From CAYUQT01 sp964446835 (lineage in GTDB: Bacteria; Planctomycetota; Phycisphaerae; UBA1845; JAFGLZ01): 64,000 nt of DNA. The stretch spans positions 1 through 64,000 of the forward strand of contig CAYUQT010000032.1 in the NCBI GenBank assembly GCA_964446835.1. The letters are read 5' to 3'. Below, in pieces: positions 8,155-16,569 of the stretch. The notes beneath the pieces are model-generated. The model searched no databases. It was not told the origin of the DNA and saw nothing but the letters and a program-made list of their open reading frames with translations. The translations under genes and the position numbers were made by a program. Every line of letters begins with the position of its first letter. Position 1 is the first letter of the stretch.

Positions 8155-10374
8155 CTACAGTTTCACCCGCTCCAGCACCAACACCCAATCCTGGGGCGAA
8201 GGCAAGTCAGGGGCCAGATACTCGCCGGTCGATGCGGCTTGGCCGGAATCTATGGCCACGGGTGACACCTCGAACTTCCCGAAGGCTTGCTGCTCGCCAA
8301 TCTGGTAGAACCAAAGGCCGGTCTTTCCAGAGGCGGTATTGGTGACCTTGACGGGTGGCGTCCGCCAGGTCTGCTTGCCATCGGAAACCACCAATGCCGC
8401 GTATTCATCGACCGCCGCCGCGCTGAGCCGGATCTCAGCGCCGACCTCGGGTGCGTCCACCTTGCCCAGCATAGCGCCCCAGTTTCCATCCCGGCGGTCA
8501 TGAATGAAGATGCTTTTGAAGTGCGGACTGTAGAGGGCGACGATGTAGTTGTCGGGATCCTGGAACCGGAGAACCAGGCCCGCCTCAGCGTTGCTGCGGG
8601 CGCTGGCGCAACTGACCATCACATTCTTGGCGTCCACGGTCTTCACGATGCTCAGCACGCCCTTGCCGCCTGTCAGAAAACCGTCCTTGCGTTGCGTTGC
8701 CGTACCGTAGTCTTTCCAGGCAGCGGCATCGCCCTTCGAGGTGAATCCAACTGCGCTTCGGTCAAAATCGTCTGCATACAGCAGGGGTTGCGTATGTCCT
8801 TCGAAAGTCCCAAGGTCACTGGATATGAGCTTCACCTTGCCCTGGTCAAAGCGCCGCCCGGTGGCGGGGTCGAAATAGAACGCGGAATAAGGGACGTTGG
8901 TTTCGACCTTCTTGACGACCGTCCCCTGCCAGTTGTAGATGGTGCGCCGTGGTTGGTAAATGAAGCGTACCTCATCCGGTATACCAGCGGCAAAGCAGTC
9001 GGCTTCGGCCCATTCGGGGTGCGGCTCGAACTGTGCCCACGGATATTGTTCGAGCAATTTCTTGCCGCGGCCAAGCTGGGTCGAGCCGGGAGAGTTCATA
9101 CCCTCGCGCCATGTCGTCCAATCATACACACGCGCCAAGCCCGGATCCCCTTCCACGCTGGCGTGCCAGACCCCGGCCGCCCCGTAGGTGAGTCCCGCCG
9201 AACCGCTGAGCATGCTGGCCCAGAACACATACCGTTGGACATCAGCAAACGCCGTTTGCATGTGGCCTTCGTAGCAATACTCACCCATCATGGCGGGCAT
9301 CACCGGCGTCCTGGCATAGGCCGCTTTCAATTTGGGAATGGCCCCCAGCGCCGCGCTCCAATCGCCGTGTCCCGTCTGGAGCATGTCGAACGAAATGACG
9401 GACTCATCCGTCACCCGTTTTCGGGCCGAATCGAAGGGATGCATGGTGGACGGGCGGTGGTAGGGATCGGTCCGCTGAACGTAGCGGGCCACCTCGGTCC
9501 ATTGCGGACCGCCCGATTCGCCGCCAACGATCCAGATCGTGGGATAGGCGCCGTACCGTGCAATCAGATTCCGCCAGTGCCGCTTGAGGCCGACGACTCC
9601 GACCTTCATGCCGTCACAGTCGCCTCGCCCCCAACCGCCGACGATGGCCGGGACGATGCCTGCATCCACCAGATGCTTGAGACGGCGGTCGGCAGACTCG
9701 AAGTACTTCGGATTGACCACGCTGAAATCCCTGGTGAAATAAGGTTTGCCGCCCTCGTTCTCCCAGCGTGGCTCAAACAGACCCTCATCGGGGTAGGGCC
9801 CACACACAATCTGAACGACGGAGAATCCCTTCGCTTTCCGGTCGGCCGTCAGTTCCTGGAAGCCCTCCCAGGTCATCCGTCTGCACAGGCATTTCCACCA
9901 CGTATCGCCTAGCCAGAAGAACGGCGTGCCGTCGGCATGCTCGAAGTGCCTCTGGTCTTTGGCCACTCGAATCGGCCCGTGGCGGTAGAGCGCGTTGTCG
10001 TCACGGTATGGGATGACCTCGATGTTCCCCTGGACGCCATGCAACCCTGGATCAGTGGCATCCGAACACTCGGTGCGATAGGCGTGCAGGCCGACGCTGC
10101 CGGAGGAATAGCGGAAACGCCATTGATTACCTCCTGCCCAAAACGCCGGAACTCTGAACTGCCGGCCGTCCGGGGCGGTGATCAACACGTCCACCGTCGG
10201 GCTGTTGGACGGATCAGGGCAGGATTTCTCTGTCCTCAATGTGATTTCGGCGATGCAGTTGGCTTTCACCGTGAGGGGTTGCTTCACCTCGGCAGCTGTG
10301 GCGGAGCGGCAGGACAGCATGGCAACGGCGGCGATGAGGAAGACCCCCACTCGGCGTGGACTGAGGTTTCTCAT
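8155..10374 (-). CDS. secreted DUF5060/DUF4038 glycoside hydrolase (apiosidase-like)
   Basis: 739-aa protein. Start ATG 10374 follows GAAGGAG and opens a signal peptide; the in-frame extension to 10575 is not needed. An N-terminal beta domain (about residues 35-115, DUF5060-like: VDVLITAPDGRQFRVPAFW) precedes a TIM-barrel domain (about 120-470) with FEHADGTPFFWLGDTWWKC, HLVDAGIVPAIVGGWG and MMGEYCYEG, typical of the DUF4038/GH140-like group. The last 200 residues (LVLRFQDPDNYIVALYSPH) look like a concanavalin-like binding domain. AMLSC could be a weak lipobox at the end of the signal peptide. It probably cleaves a branched plant-type or algal polysaccharide. It is the last gene of the minus-strand carbohydrate cluster. 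Confidence 0.8.
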   Translation of the reverse strand: MRNLSPRRVGVFLIAAVAMLSCRSATAAEVKQPLTVKANCIAEITLRTEKSCPDPSNSPTVDVLITAPDGRQFRVPAFWAGGNQWRFRYSSGSVGLHAYRTECSDATDPGLHGVQGNIEVIPYRDDNALYRHGPIRVAKDQRHFEHADGTPFFWLGDTWWKCLCRRMTWEGFQELTADRKAKGFSVVQIVCGPYPDEGLFEPRWENEGGKPYFTRDFSVVNPKYFESADRRLKHLVDAGIVPAIVGGWGRGDCDGMKVGVVGLKRHWRNLIARYGAYPTIWIVGGESGGPQWTEVARYVQRTDPYHRPSTMHPFDSARKRVTDESVISFDMLQTGHGDWSAALGAIPKLKAAYARTPVMPAMMGEYCYEGHMQTAFADVQRYVFWASMLSGSAGLTYGAAGVWHASVEGDPGLARVYDWTTWREGMNSPGSTQLGRGKKLLEQYPWAQFEPHPEWAEADCFAAGIPDEVRFIYQPRRTIYNWQGTVVKKVETNVPYSAFYFDPATGRRFDQGKVKLISSDLGTFEGHTQPLLYADDFDRSAVGFTSKGDAAAWKDYGTATQRKDGFLTGGKGVLSIVKTVDAKNVMVSCASARSNAEAGLVLRFQDPDNYIVALYSPHFKSIFIHDRRDGNWGAMLGKVDAPEVGAEIRLSAAAVDEYAALVVSDGKQTWRTPPVKVTNTASGKTGLWFYQIGEQQAFGKFEVSPVAIDSGQAASTGEYLAPDLPSPQDWVLVLERVKL

Positions 10375-10570
10375 GTGAATTCTCCTTCGGCGCCTTATTT
10401 GATGCCTGTGGAACTGAAGATCGCCAACCCGATGCAACGGTCCGCTGCGCCGTAGAAAAGAGCCACTAACCTCTGAAGAGGACCAATCCGTTGGCCACAA
10501 CGGCGTTCGCTGTGAATCCCTTGCCCCCCCACTCCAGTTCAGGCCGGAGGAACGGTCGATCCAGCCGGCG

Positions 10571-10690
10571 CCCATTTCGTCCCCCCGGTTCGGACTTCGT
10601 GCGGATGGATTGTAGCCGATGCACCCTCGAACCGGGAGTCACGTAAGTCCCGTACCATCAACGAGGACGGAGTTATCGGGAGGGACAGGG
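10571..10690 (+). repeat. dispersed repeat, copy 3 (full length)
   Basis: 120 bp that align without gaps to 20441-20560 with only scattered mismatches, from CCCAtTTCGTCC at the left to GGGAGGGACAGG at the right. It lies between the apiosidase-like gene and the truncated glycosidase gene. The end of that truncated reading frame, including its stop codon, is within the repeat. Confidence 0.8.
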
Positions 10691-11068
10691 ATTGACCTCG
10701 GCGGACTGGGGGTGCGTGACGATGCCGCCCGCTCCGCTGTGATTGCTCAAGAACGAGCGGACGGTGTTGAAGCCCGCGCGCGACCGCTTCTCCATCATCC
10801 GGGTGATGAACGTCTCGTCATAACTGCCGGGGCTGAAGGCCGAGTGCCCTTGTTTCTTCTCCGCGATCAGGTCAAGACGATAGTGGTTCACCCCGAACGG
10901 GCGGAAGAGCCTGCCCGTGCCCGTATCCACGAAACGCCCGTCACGAATGGCGATGCGGCCCGCCGTGCCCTTGTCCCCGTGAGAAGGTGCGCCTGCCTGG
11001 GCCGGCCAGGCCGCGCACAGCGCGTGCGGCGCGAGCAGGGCGGTGAGGATTGTGAGGGCGGGTTTCAT
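10673..11068 (-). pseudogene. secreted glycoside hydrolase, 3'-truncated
   Basis: 131 codons starting at ATG 11068 (GGAGAAC upstream). A signal peptide (MKPALTILTALLAPHALCAA) is followed by what looks like the first strands of a GH5-like TIM barrel: GRFVDTGTGRLFRPFGVNHY and RMMEKRSRAGFNTVRSFLSN. The remainder of a catalytic domain, several hundred residues, is absent. The frame runs into the dispersed repeat at 10690 and stops at 10673 within it, so the gene was truncated at that junction. Its upstream neighbour in the operon is the split sulfatase, 56 bp away. Confidence 0.65.
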
Positions 11069-11124
11069 CTCGGTTCTCCAGTATTCGGCTGTGGTTTTCA
11101 TTCTGCTGCTCGCCCTTGGCGGCG

Positions 11125-12561
11125 TCATTTGATCAAGTAATCGGCGGCGAGGTTGTCGTGGTTGGTTTCGACCCACTCGCGCAGGTACTGACGGTGACGG
11201 GTCAAGACGGTGGCGTAGGCGGGGTCGGCGGCGAGGTTCTTCATTTCGCCGGGGTCCTTCTCCAAGTCCGCCAACTGCTCGCGGCGCTGGCCGTTTTCAT
11301 AGACACAATACTTGTAACGGCCGGAGCAAATCATCCGCCCGAGACGCGACACAGACCCGACGTACGGTCGCCATTCCTCCGCCGCGCGACCTTCAGCCAA
11401 CGCCCGCACGCTGCGCCCCGGCAGTGCGGGGGGCGGCGTGATGCCGGCGAAGTCGCAAAGGGTGGGGATCAAATCCAGGCCGCTGGAGACGAGATGCCGG
11501 TTGTCCACCAGGCCCGGTTTGGTGACGCCTTTGAGATGGACGATGAACGGCACGGGCGCGGCTTCCTCGAAAAACTTGATCTTTCTTCCGGTCCGATGTG
11601 AGCCGTCCATTTCGCCGTGGTCGCTGGTGAACACAACCAGAGTGTTTTCCTCCAGCCCGGCATCGCGCAACGCCTGCAACACCTGCCCGATCTGGCGGTC
11701 CACCTGCTCCGTCAGCCGGCAATAGGCCCAGCGGTACAGCCGCCATTGTTCGACGCTCCATTTCCATTTGTCGGACCGCACACTGTCGGGAGCGTCCTCC
11801 TGCGGTTCGAAGTTGGCGGGTACGGGCGGACAATGCTTGGCGAAGAATTCCTCCTCCGACACCCCGGCGGGGCGTTGCAGCGCGGCGGTGACACTGGCTT
11901 TCGTGACCGGCTCTCCCTTGCCGTCCTCGTCGGCCTCGTCGGTCTCGGCAGCTTTGGCGACTTTGTGTTTCTTCTTCGACGTCGCAGCCTTGGCGCGTTT
12001 GGAATCGTCGAAATTCACGAAACAGATGTCGTGCGGGTTGATGAACGACGCGACGAGCAGGAACGGTTTGTCGTGCGGCTTCTTCAGGAACGCGAGGCAC
12101 GCCGTGGCGAGTTTGTCGCGCTCGTCTTTGGTGAGCACGTCGAACCCGTAATTGGTGATCTTGCCGGGCACGTGCGTCTTGCCGCCGTGGGCGGTCTCGT
12201 AGCCGGCGTTGCGAAAGAGCCAGCCCATGGTCTGGCGCTGGATATCGGCGGGAATGCGAGTCGTGGCGATGTCGCCGTTGCCCTGCATCCCGAACCGGCT
12301 GGGCGTGTAGCCGGTGAGCATGCCGGTGCGGGACGGGACGCAGACGGGGGTGACGCAGTAGGCGCGCTCCAAGCGGGCACCGGTTTGGGCAAGGCTGTCC
12401 ATCGCCGGGGTCTAAAGCCAGCGGTTGCCGGCGTAACCGAGCATGCCGGCATGTTGCTGGTCGGTGCAGATGAACAGGATATTGGGCCGTTGCGGGGTCG
12501 CGGCAATCGATGCCAGTGGCGCCAGCAGGAGCGCGGCGAGGAGGGTGAGGCTGGGCTTCAT
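11125..12561 (-). pseudogene. secreted sulfatase with an in-frame TAG
   Basis: Formylglycine sulfatase reading frame, 478 codons, broken by TAG at 12412-12414. Before the stop: signal peptide and RPNILFICTDQQHAGMLGYA, starting at ATG 12561 behind AGGAAG. After the stop, in the same frame: TPAMDSLAQTG, the signature CVPSRTGMLTG and FTSDHGEMDGSHRTGRK. In relatives the TAG position is usually Lys or a similar residue before TPxxDxLA, so a single change such as AAG to TAG explains it. A downstream ATG at 12402 would give a protein lacking the first metal-binding Asp. It could be a recent nonsense mutation, suppression, or a sequencing error. Residues in the middle (SKKKHKVAKAAETDEADEDG) form a charged insertion. 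Confidence 0.75.
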
Positions 12562-12587
12562 GGTTCTTCCTTTTGCTTTCATCTGAT

Positions 12588-13910
12588 TCAGCGGTTCCAG
12601 TCTCCGAGCGATGTGACCCACTGCGCGTGCGCCTTCATCAGCTCATCGGCCCGCGCGGGCTCACGACCCAGAAGATTGTCCGTTTCCCTGATGTCCTTGT
12701 GAAGGTTCACGAGCGAAAGGGGCTTGTGGTGTTCTCCCATCAGCTTCCATGTTCCTCTGCGAACAGCCCAGGCATCTGCGGATTGCCAGTGCAGATCGCG
12801 CGGCGCATCAGGGTGGGCGCCTTTGAGAATGGGCATTATATCCATGCCATCGATGACCCGGTCAGCCGGCAGACGCGCACCCGCGAGATTCGCAAAGGTC
12901 GGGAGCAAGTCCATGGTCATCAGCAGTTCATCGCTTGTCGATCCCGCGGGGATCGTTCCCGGCCATGAGGCAATGAAAGGCACGCGATGTCCGCCCTCAT
13001 ACAAGGTGCCTTTTGTGCCTCGCAAGTTGGCGCCGTCCGCGAAACCGCGAGGTGCGGCAGGGCCGTTGTCCGAGCAGAAGATCACGACCGTCTTTGATTC
13101 GAGATGATGGTTGCGTAATTCCTCGATGACTGCGCCGACTGATTCATCCAAAACGCCGATCATCTCCTTGTAGGTCTCCACCGGCGGCTTCTTCTTGGAA
13201 GGCTCGCGGCCTTGCAGGGGGGCGTGCGGTGCCCCGTGCGCCAGGTAGAGGAAGAACGGGGCATCCTTGTTCCGCGCGATGAAGTCGGTGGCGTATTGGG
13301 TCAGCAGATCTGTGGAATAGCCTTCCTCGTTCTCGATCTTTCGGTCGTTCCACCAATCCAGTTGTTGCGTGCCGTAGCCCGCGACATGCGAGTGGTAACC
13401 CACGTTGCCGCCCACAAAGCCACGGAACTCGTCAAAACCATAATTCATCGGATGAAACTTATAATCATAACCGAGATGCCACTTGCCGATGAGGGCGGTG
13501 CGGTATCCGGCCTGCTTGAGCAATGCGGGTATGGTCAGTTCCCCGGTGGAGATGCCCCAGGCCCACCGTTGCTCGGGGTTCCGCTTGCGCTGTTCGCGGA
13601 ATGCGGGCGAAAGCTGCTCGTCGGCGACCCAGACGCAACGCTGCTGATAACGCCCGGTCATCAGCGCCGCGCGCGTTGGCGAGCAGAGCGCGCCATTGCT
13701 GTGGAAGTCTGTGAAACGCATGCCGCTGGCGGCGAGACGATCGATGTTGGGAGTTTTGACTGCCGTGTTGCCGTAACAAGCCAGAGATCCATAACCCAAA
13801 TCATCGGCCAAGATGAGAACGACGTTGGGCCGTGCGCAACTCTGGCCGAACACTGAATGCGCGAGTGCAAGCACCGCGACGACGATCACATGCCGACGTT
13901 GTCTCCTCAT
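12588..13910 (-). CDS. secreted arylsulfatase-like sulfatase
   Basis: 440-aa type I sulfatase with a signal peptide (VIVVAVLALAHSVFG), the first metal site ILADDLGYG, the formylglycine signature CSPTRAALMTGR, IGKWHLG and CSDNGP. This is the arylsulfatase A-like arrangement, differing from the DQQ-type sulfatases on either side, so it likely acts on a different sulfate position. It starts 7 bp after the LamG-protein gene and ends 26 bp before the split sulfatase, which supports one transcript. Only a weak GAATGAG precedes the ATG, so translation may be coupled to the upstream gene. Confidence 0.9.
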   Translation of the reverse strand: MRRQRRHVIVVAVLALAHSVFGQSCARPNVVLILADDLGYGSLACYGNTAVKTPNIDRLAASGMRFTDFHSNGALCSPTRAALMTGRYQQRCVWVADEQLSPAFREQRKRNPEQRWAWGISTGELTIPALLKQAGYRTALIGKWHLGYDYKFHPMNYGFDEFRGFVGGNVGYHSHVAGYGTQQLDWWNDRKIENEEGYSTDLLTQYATDFIARNKDAPFFLYLAHGAPHAPLQGREPSKKKPPVETYKEMIGVLDESVGAVIEELRNHHLESKTVVIFCSDNGPAAPRGFADGANLRGTKGTLYEGGHRVPFIASWPGTIPAGSTSDELLMTMDLLPTFANLAGARLPADRVIDGMDIMPILKGAHPDAPRDLHWQSADAWAVRRGTWKLMGEHHKPLSLVNLHKDIRETDNLLGREPARADELMKAHAQWVTSLGDWNR

Positions 13911-13917
13911 GGCAGAC

Positions 13918-16569
13918 TCATTCTACCTTACCGAACTCAAACGAAACCGTCTCGGTCGCCGACAACGGCAGCCAGATCACGAGCGTGTAAGTTCCATTCG
14001 CATCCACTTCGATGCCCGTCCGATAATCCACGCGGTGCGTTTTGGTCCGGCCGTTGATTTTCAACGACACGCTACTGTCCGGGCTGCCCCAGTTGGCGAT
14101 GACGAACGCGGGATTTTCCAGCGGTCGCTCCTTGGAGGCTTGGACGGTGAACGCTGAGACTTCGCCTGTCTTCGTGAATTTGAAGGCGCGTCCCCGTTTC
14201 TCGTAGCCGCGAGAGACGCAGCCGTTGGTGTCCCTCACTTCGGGCGCGAAGTTCCACGAGCGGTTCAGGGTGGTCAATGCGCCGGGCTGCTTGTCGGTCA
14301 GGCCATACATGACCATGGCCTCGATATTGTTGCCATTGGTGTGGCGCACTTCATGGAACGTGGCCGGGCACGCGGACGACGGGCGGTCATACGTGGTGAC
14401 GCGGGTTCCGTCGCTGGGAATGACTTGCACCGGATAGTGATTCCAGCCGCGCCACCAGACCTCGTCGTGCAAGAACGTCTGGCTCCCGGCCCCGATTTCG
14501 CCGATCTCGAACTGCTTGGTCTGGCTCTTGAGGTTGATCAGCTGCAGATTCCAGCCGCCCTCGCCCTTCCTGGCGGGCGGGCCGCCACGACGGATGGTCT
14601 TGGTCTGGCCATCCGGGTTGGCCAGAATTACAGCGTCCTCACGCATGACGTCCTCGGTGGCCTGGCCAGGGTGGCAAAGGATTTCGTTCTGGTTCAACTC
14701 CGCCGTGATGGCCTTGTCGGTATTGTTATGCACCAACTGGTGGCGGATGGAAACGCCGTCGGGATAGATCGTCCAGTATTCGTCGGACCAGATGCCCCTG
14801 CCGTTCGCGTCGAGCGCGGGCCAGCGGTAATCGATGGACGCCGACGCGTTCCGCCAATGCACCACGACGCGCGCGTCGCTGCGATGGATGATCCGCGCGT
14901 TGGAAAACCGGCAGAGCATGTCGGACATGTGTTCGTAGCATTGGTGCTCCTTGCCATCATAGCGCTCCGCGCTCTGATCGTTGCTCCAGATGCCGCCCGG
15001 GCCGGGCGCGGTGACCAGCGACGGCAGGTAGCGCGTGCCACGCCAGAAAACGTAGCGCCACGGCTTGTTGGGGAACGTGACCACGATGTCCGCGAAGTCG
15101 CCCACGCGCCAGAGCCCGTCCCATTCCGGGCTGTAGCGCAGCTTCATGCATTCGGCGCGAAATCCCGGCGACACTCCCGGCCCGGCGGGCAGCACCCACG
15201 GCTTCAATGGACGCGTCTCGGACGGCTTTAGCGCGGCGTGCTCCGCGCCCACCTCGGATTCACTCAGCGCCTTGTCGAACCACTGTACCTCATCAATCAA
15301 ACCGCTGAACACCATCGCCGTCTGGAACTGTTTAGTAACCGCGCGCTCGGCGAACAGCGGAAACTGCCGCAGCGAACGGGTCATGCCGATCGTCAGATCC
15401 GTGTTCGCCATGGCAACGAAAGCGGACACCTTGTTCGTGTTTGCAACGGGTTTTCCGTTCAGATAAACGACCGCACCCGCGCCTCTCTTGGCGACGGCGG
15501 CGACATGCACCCACTCGTAGAGCGGCACGCGCTCGGTGATCACCGACTGAACGGCGTCGCCGTTGCCGATTCTGAATTCCACCTGGCCCTTGGCGTTGAC
15601 GCCGAGCAGACAGCCTTTGTTGCCGTCCATGTGGTCCAGGATCGCGGCGAGATTGAAGGGATACTCCTGAATCGCGATCCACGCGGAGACGGTAGACTCG
15701 CCTTCGAGGTTCGGACACTGTGCCGCTGGCAACGTGACGACACTGCTGTAAGAATCGAACGAAAGGCAAGCACCGGACACCCCAGAGCGCCAATAGGCGT
15801 CCACGCCGCCAATATCGCAGGCCTTGCCAGATTGCTTCTCCGTGGTCGCAAAGCCCGCGCCTTCGTCAAAGCGCCAGTGACGAACCAGATTGTTGGTGCG
15901 CCCGGACTTCAGCGGCGAGCCGGTGACAGGACGTTGCGAAGCCTTGGTGAGTTGCGCCGGGCGAAACGCGGTTTCGCGGATGCCGTCGGGCGTGAGTTGC
16001 AGCGTCTGCTCAATCTGATTGAGCGGGTCGTTCCAGTCCGCGAGCCGGTAGCAGCCGTTCTTCACCGTGCGGACCAATTTGCCGTCAGCGTGGATAGCGA
16101 AGTATTCGTCCGCGTAGTCGGCATAGAACGGCGCGGGATTGCCGGCCTGGTTGTAAGCGGCAAGGAAATCAGTGAACGCCGGCTTCGTGATGTCCGGCGC
16201 GTAACGCCAGTGGACGGTGACGCTCTCCTCCGCCAGCGCAACGATGGCGGCGTGGCAGGCGATGTTGTGATTGTCCGGGCGCTCGTCCGGGCCGTCATCC
16301 TTGCGTGGAATCAGCCGGGCAACGGAGTGTTTGCTGCCGCCGAGCGGATTCCAGCGGGGTTGATAACCAAAATCACGGCTGAAGATGAACTGCCCGCGCT
16401 GCGGCAACTCAACGACGATGTCCGCATATTTCCCGGTGAACCCGTCATCATCAAACGGCAGCCGCGTGTAGTAGGCCTTGATGCGGGCTGGAGAAGTCTC
16501 TCCCGCGGCCAGCGCGATCGGCGCGATCCATGCAGCGCCCGTGATCAGAATGGACAGGAGGCTTTTCAT
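13918..16569 (-). CDS. secreted protein with LamG domain between two copies of an unknown domain
   Basis: 883 aa, signal peptide MKSLLSILITGAAWIAPIA. A concanavalin/LamG domain (about residues 245-460) contains LVRHWRFDEGAG, STVSAWIAIQEY, WVHVAAVAKRG and GLIDEVQWFDKAL. On each side is a domain that seems to be a diverged copy of the other: the N-terminal copy has YADIVVELP, VTVHWRYA and YADEYFAIHADG; the C-terminal copy has FADIVVTFP, VVVHWRNA and WSDEYWTIYPDG. I do not recognise that domain. The ATG at 16569 overlaps the stop of the upstream oxidoreductase gene (ATGA), indicating translational coupling. The context suggests a role in binding or processing of the sulfated polysaccharide. Confidence 0.7.
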   Translation of the reverse strand: MKSLLSILITGAAWIAPIALAAGETSPARIKAYYTRLPFDDDGFTGKYADIVVELPQRGQFIFSRDFGYQPRWNPLGGSKHSVARLIPRKDDGPDERPDNHNIACHAAIVALAEESVTVHWRYAPDITKPAFTDFLAAYNQAGNPAPFYADYADEYFAIHADGKLVRTVKNGCYRLADWNDPLNQIEQTLQLTPDGIRETAFRPAQLTKASQRPVTGSPLKSGRTNNLVRHWRFDEGAGFATTEKQSGKACDIGGVDAYWRSGVSGACLSFDSYSSVVTLPAAQCPNLEGESTVSAWIAIQEYPFNLAAILDHMDGNKGCLLGVNAKGQVEFRIGNGDAVQSVITERVPLYEWVHVAAVAKRGAGAVVYLNGKPVANTNKVSAFVAMANTDLTIGMTRSLRQFPLFAERAVTKQFQTAMVFSGLIDEVQWFDKALSESEVGAEHAALKPSETRPLKPWVLPAGPGVSPGFRAECMKLRYSPEWDGLWRVGDFADIVVTFPNKPWRYVFWRGTRYLPSLVTAPGPGGIWSNDQSAERYDGKEHQCYEHMSDMLCRFSNARIIHRSDARVVVHWRNASASIDYRWPALDANGRGIWSDEYWTIYPDGVSIRHQLVHNNTDKAITAELNQNEILCHPGQATEDVMREDAVILANPDGQTKTIRRGGPPARKGEGGWNLQLINLKSQTKQFEIGEIGAGSQTFLHDEVWWRGWNHYPVQVIPSDGTRVTTYDRPSSACPATFHEVRHTNGNNIEAMVMYGLTDKQPGALTTLNRSWNFAPEVRDTNGCVSRGYEKRGRAFKFTKTGEVSAFTVQASKERPLENPAFVIANWGSPDSSVSLKINGRTKTHRVDYRTGIEVDANGTYTLVIWLPLSATETVSFEFGKVE

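Noticed and set aside
8287..9912. 541-aa plus-strand open frame
   Set aside because: Antisense of the apiosidase-like gene; no ribosome site and no recognisable domain.
12412..12414. TAG in the sulfatase as pyrrolysine
   Set aside because: Nothing in the window suggests pyl genes, and no sulfatase is known to use pyrrolysine.
13212..13856. 214-aa plus-strand open frame antisense to the arylsulfatase gene
   Set aside because: Shadow frame; the opposite strand encodes an intact sulfatase with all motifs.
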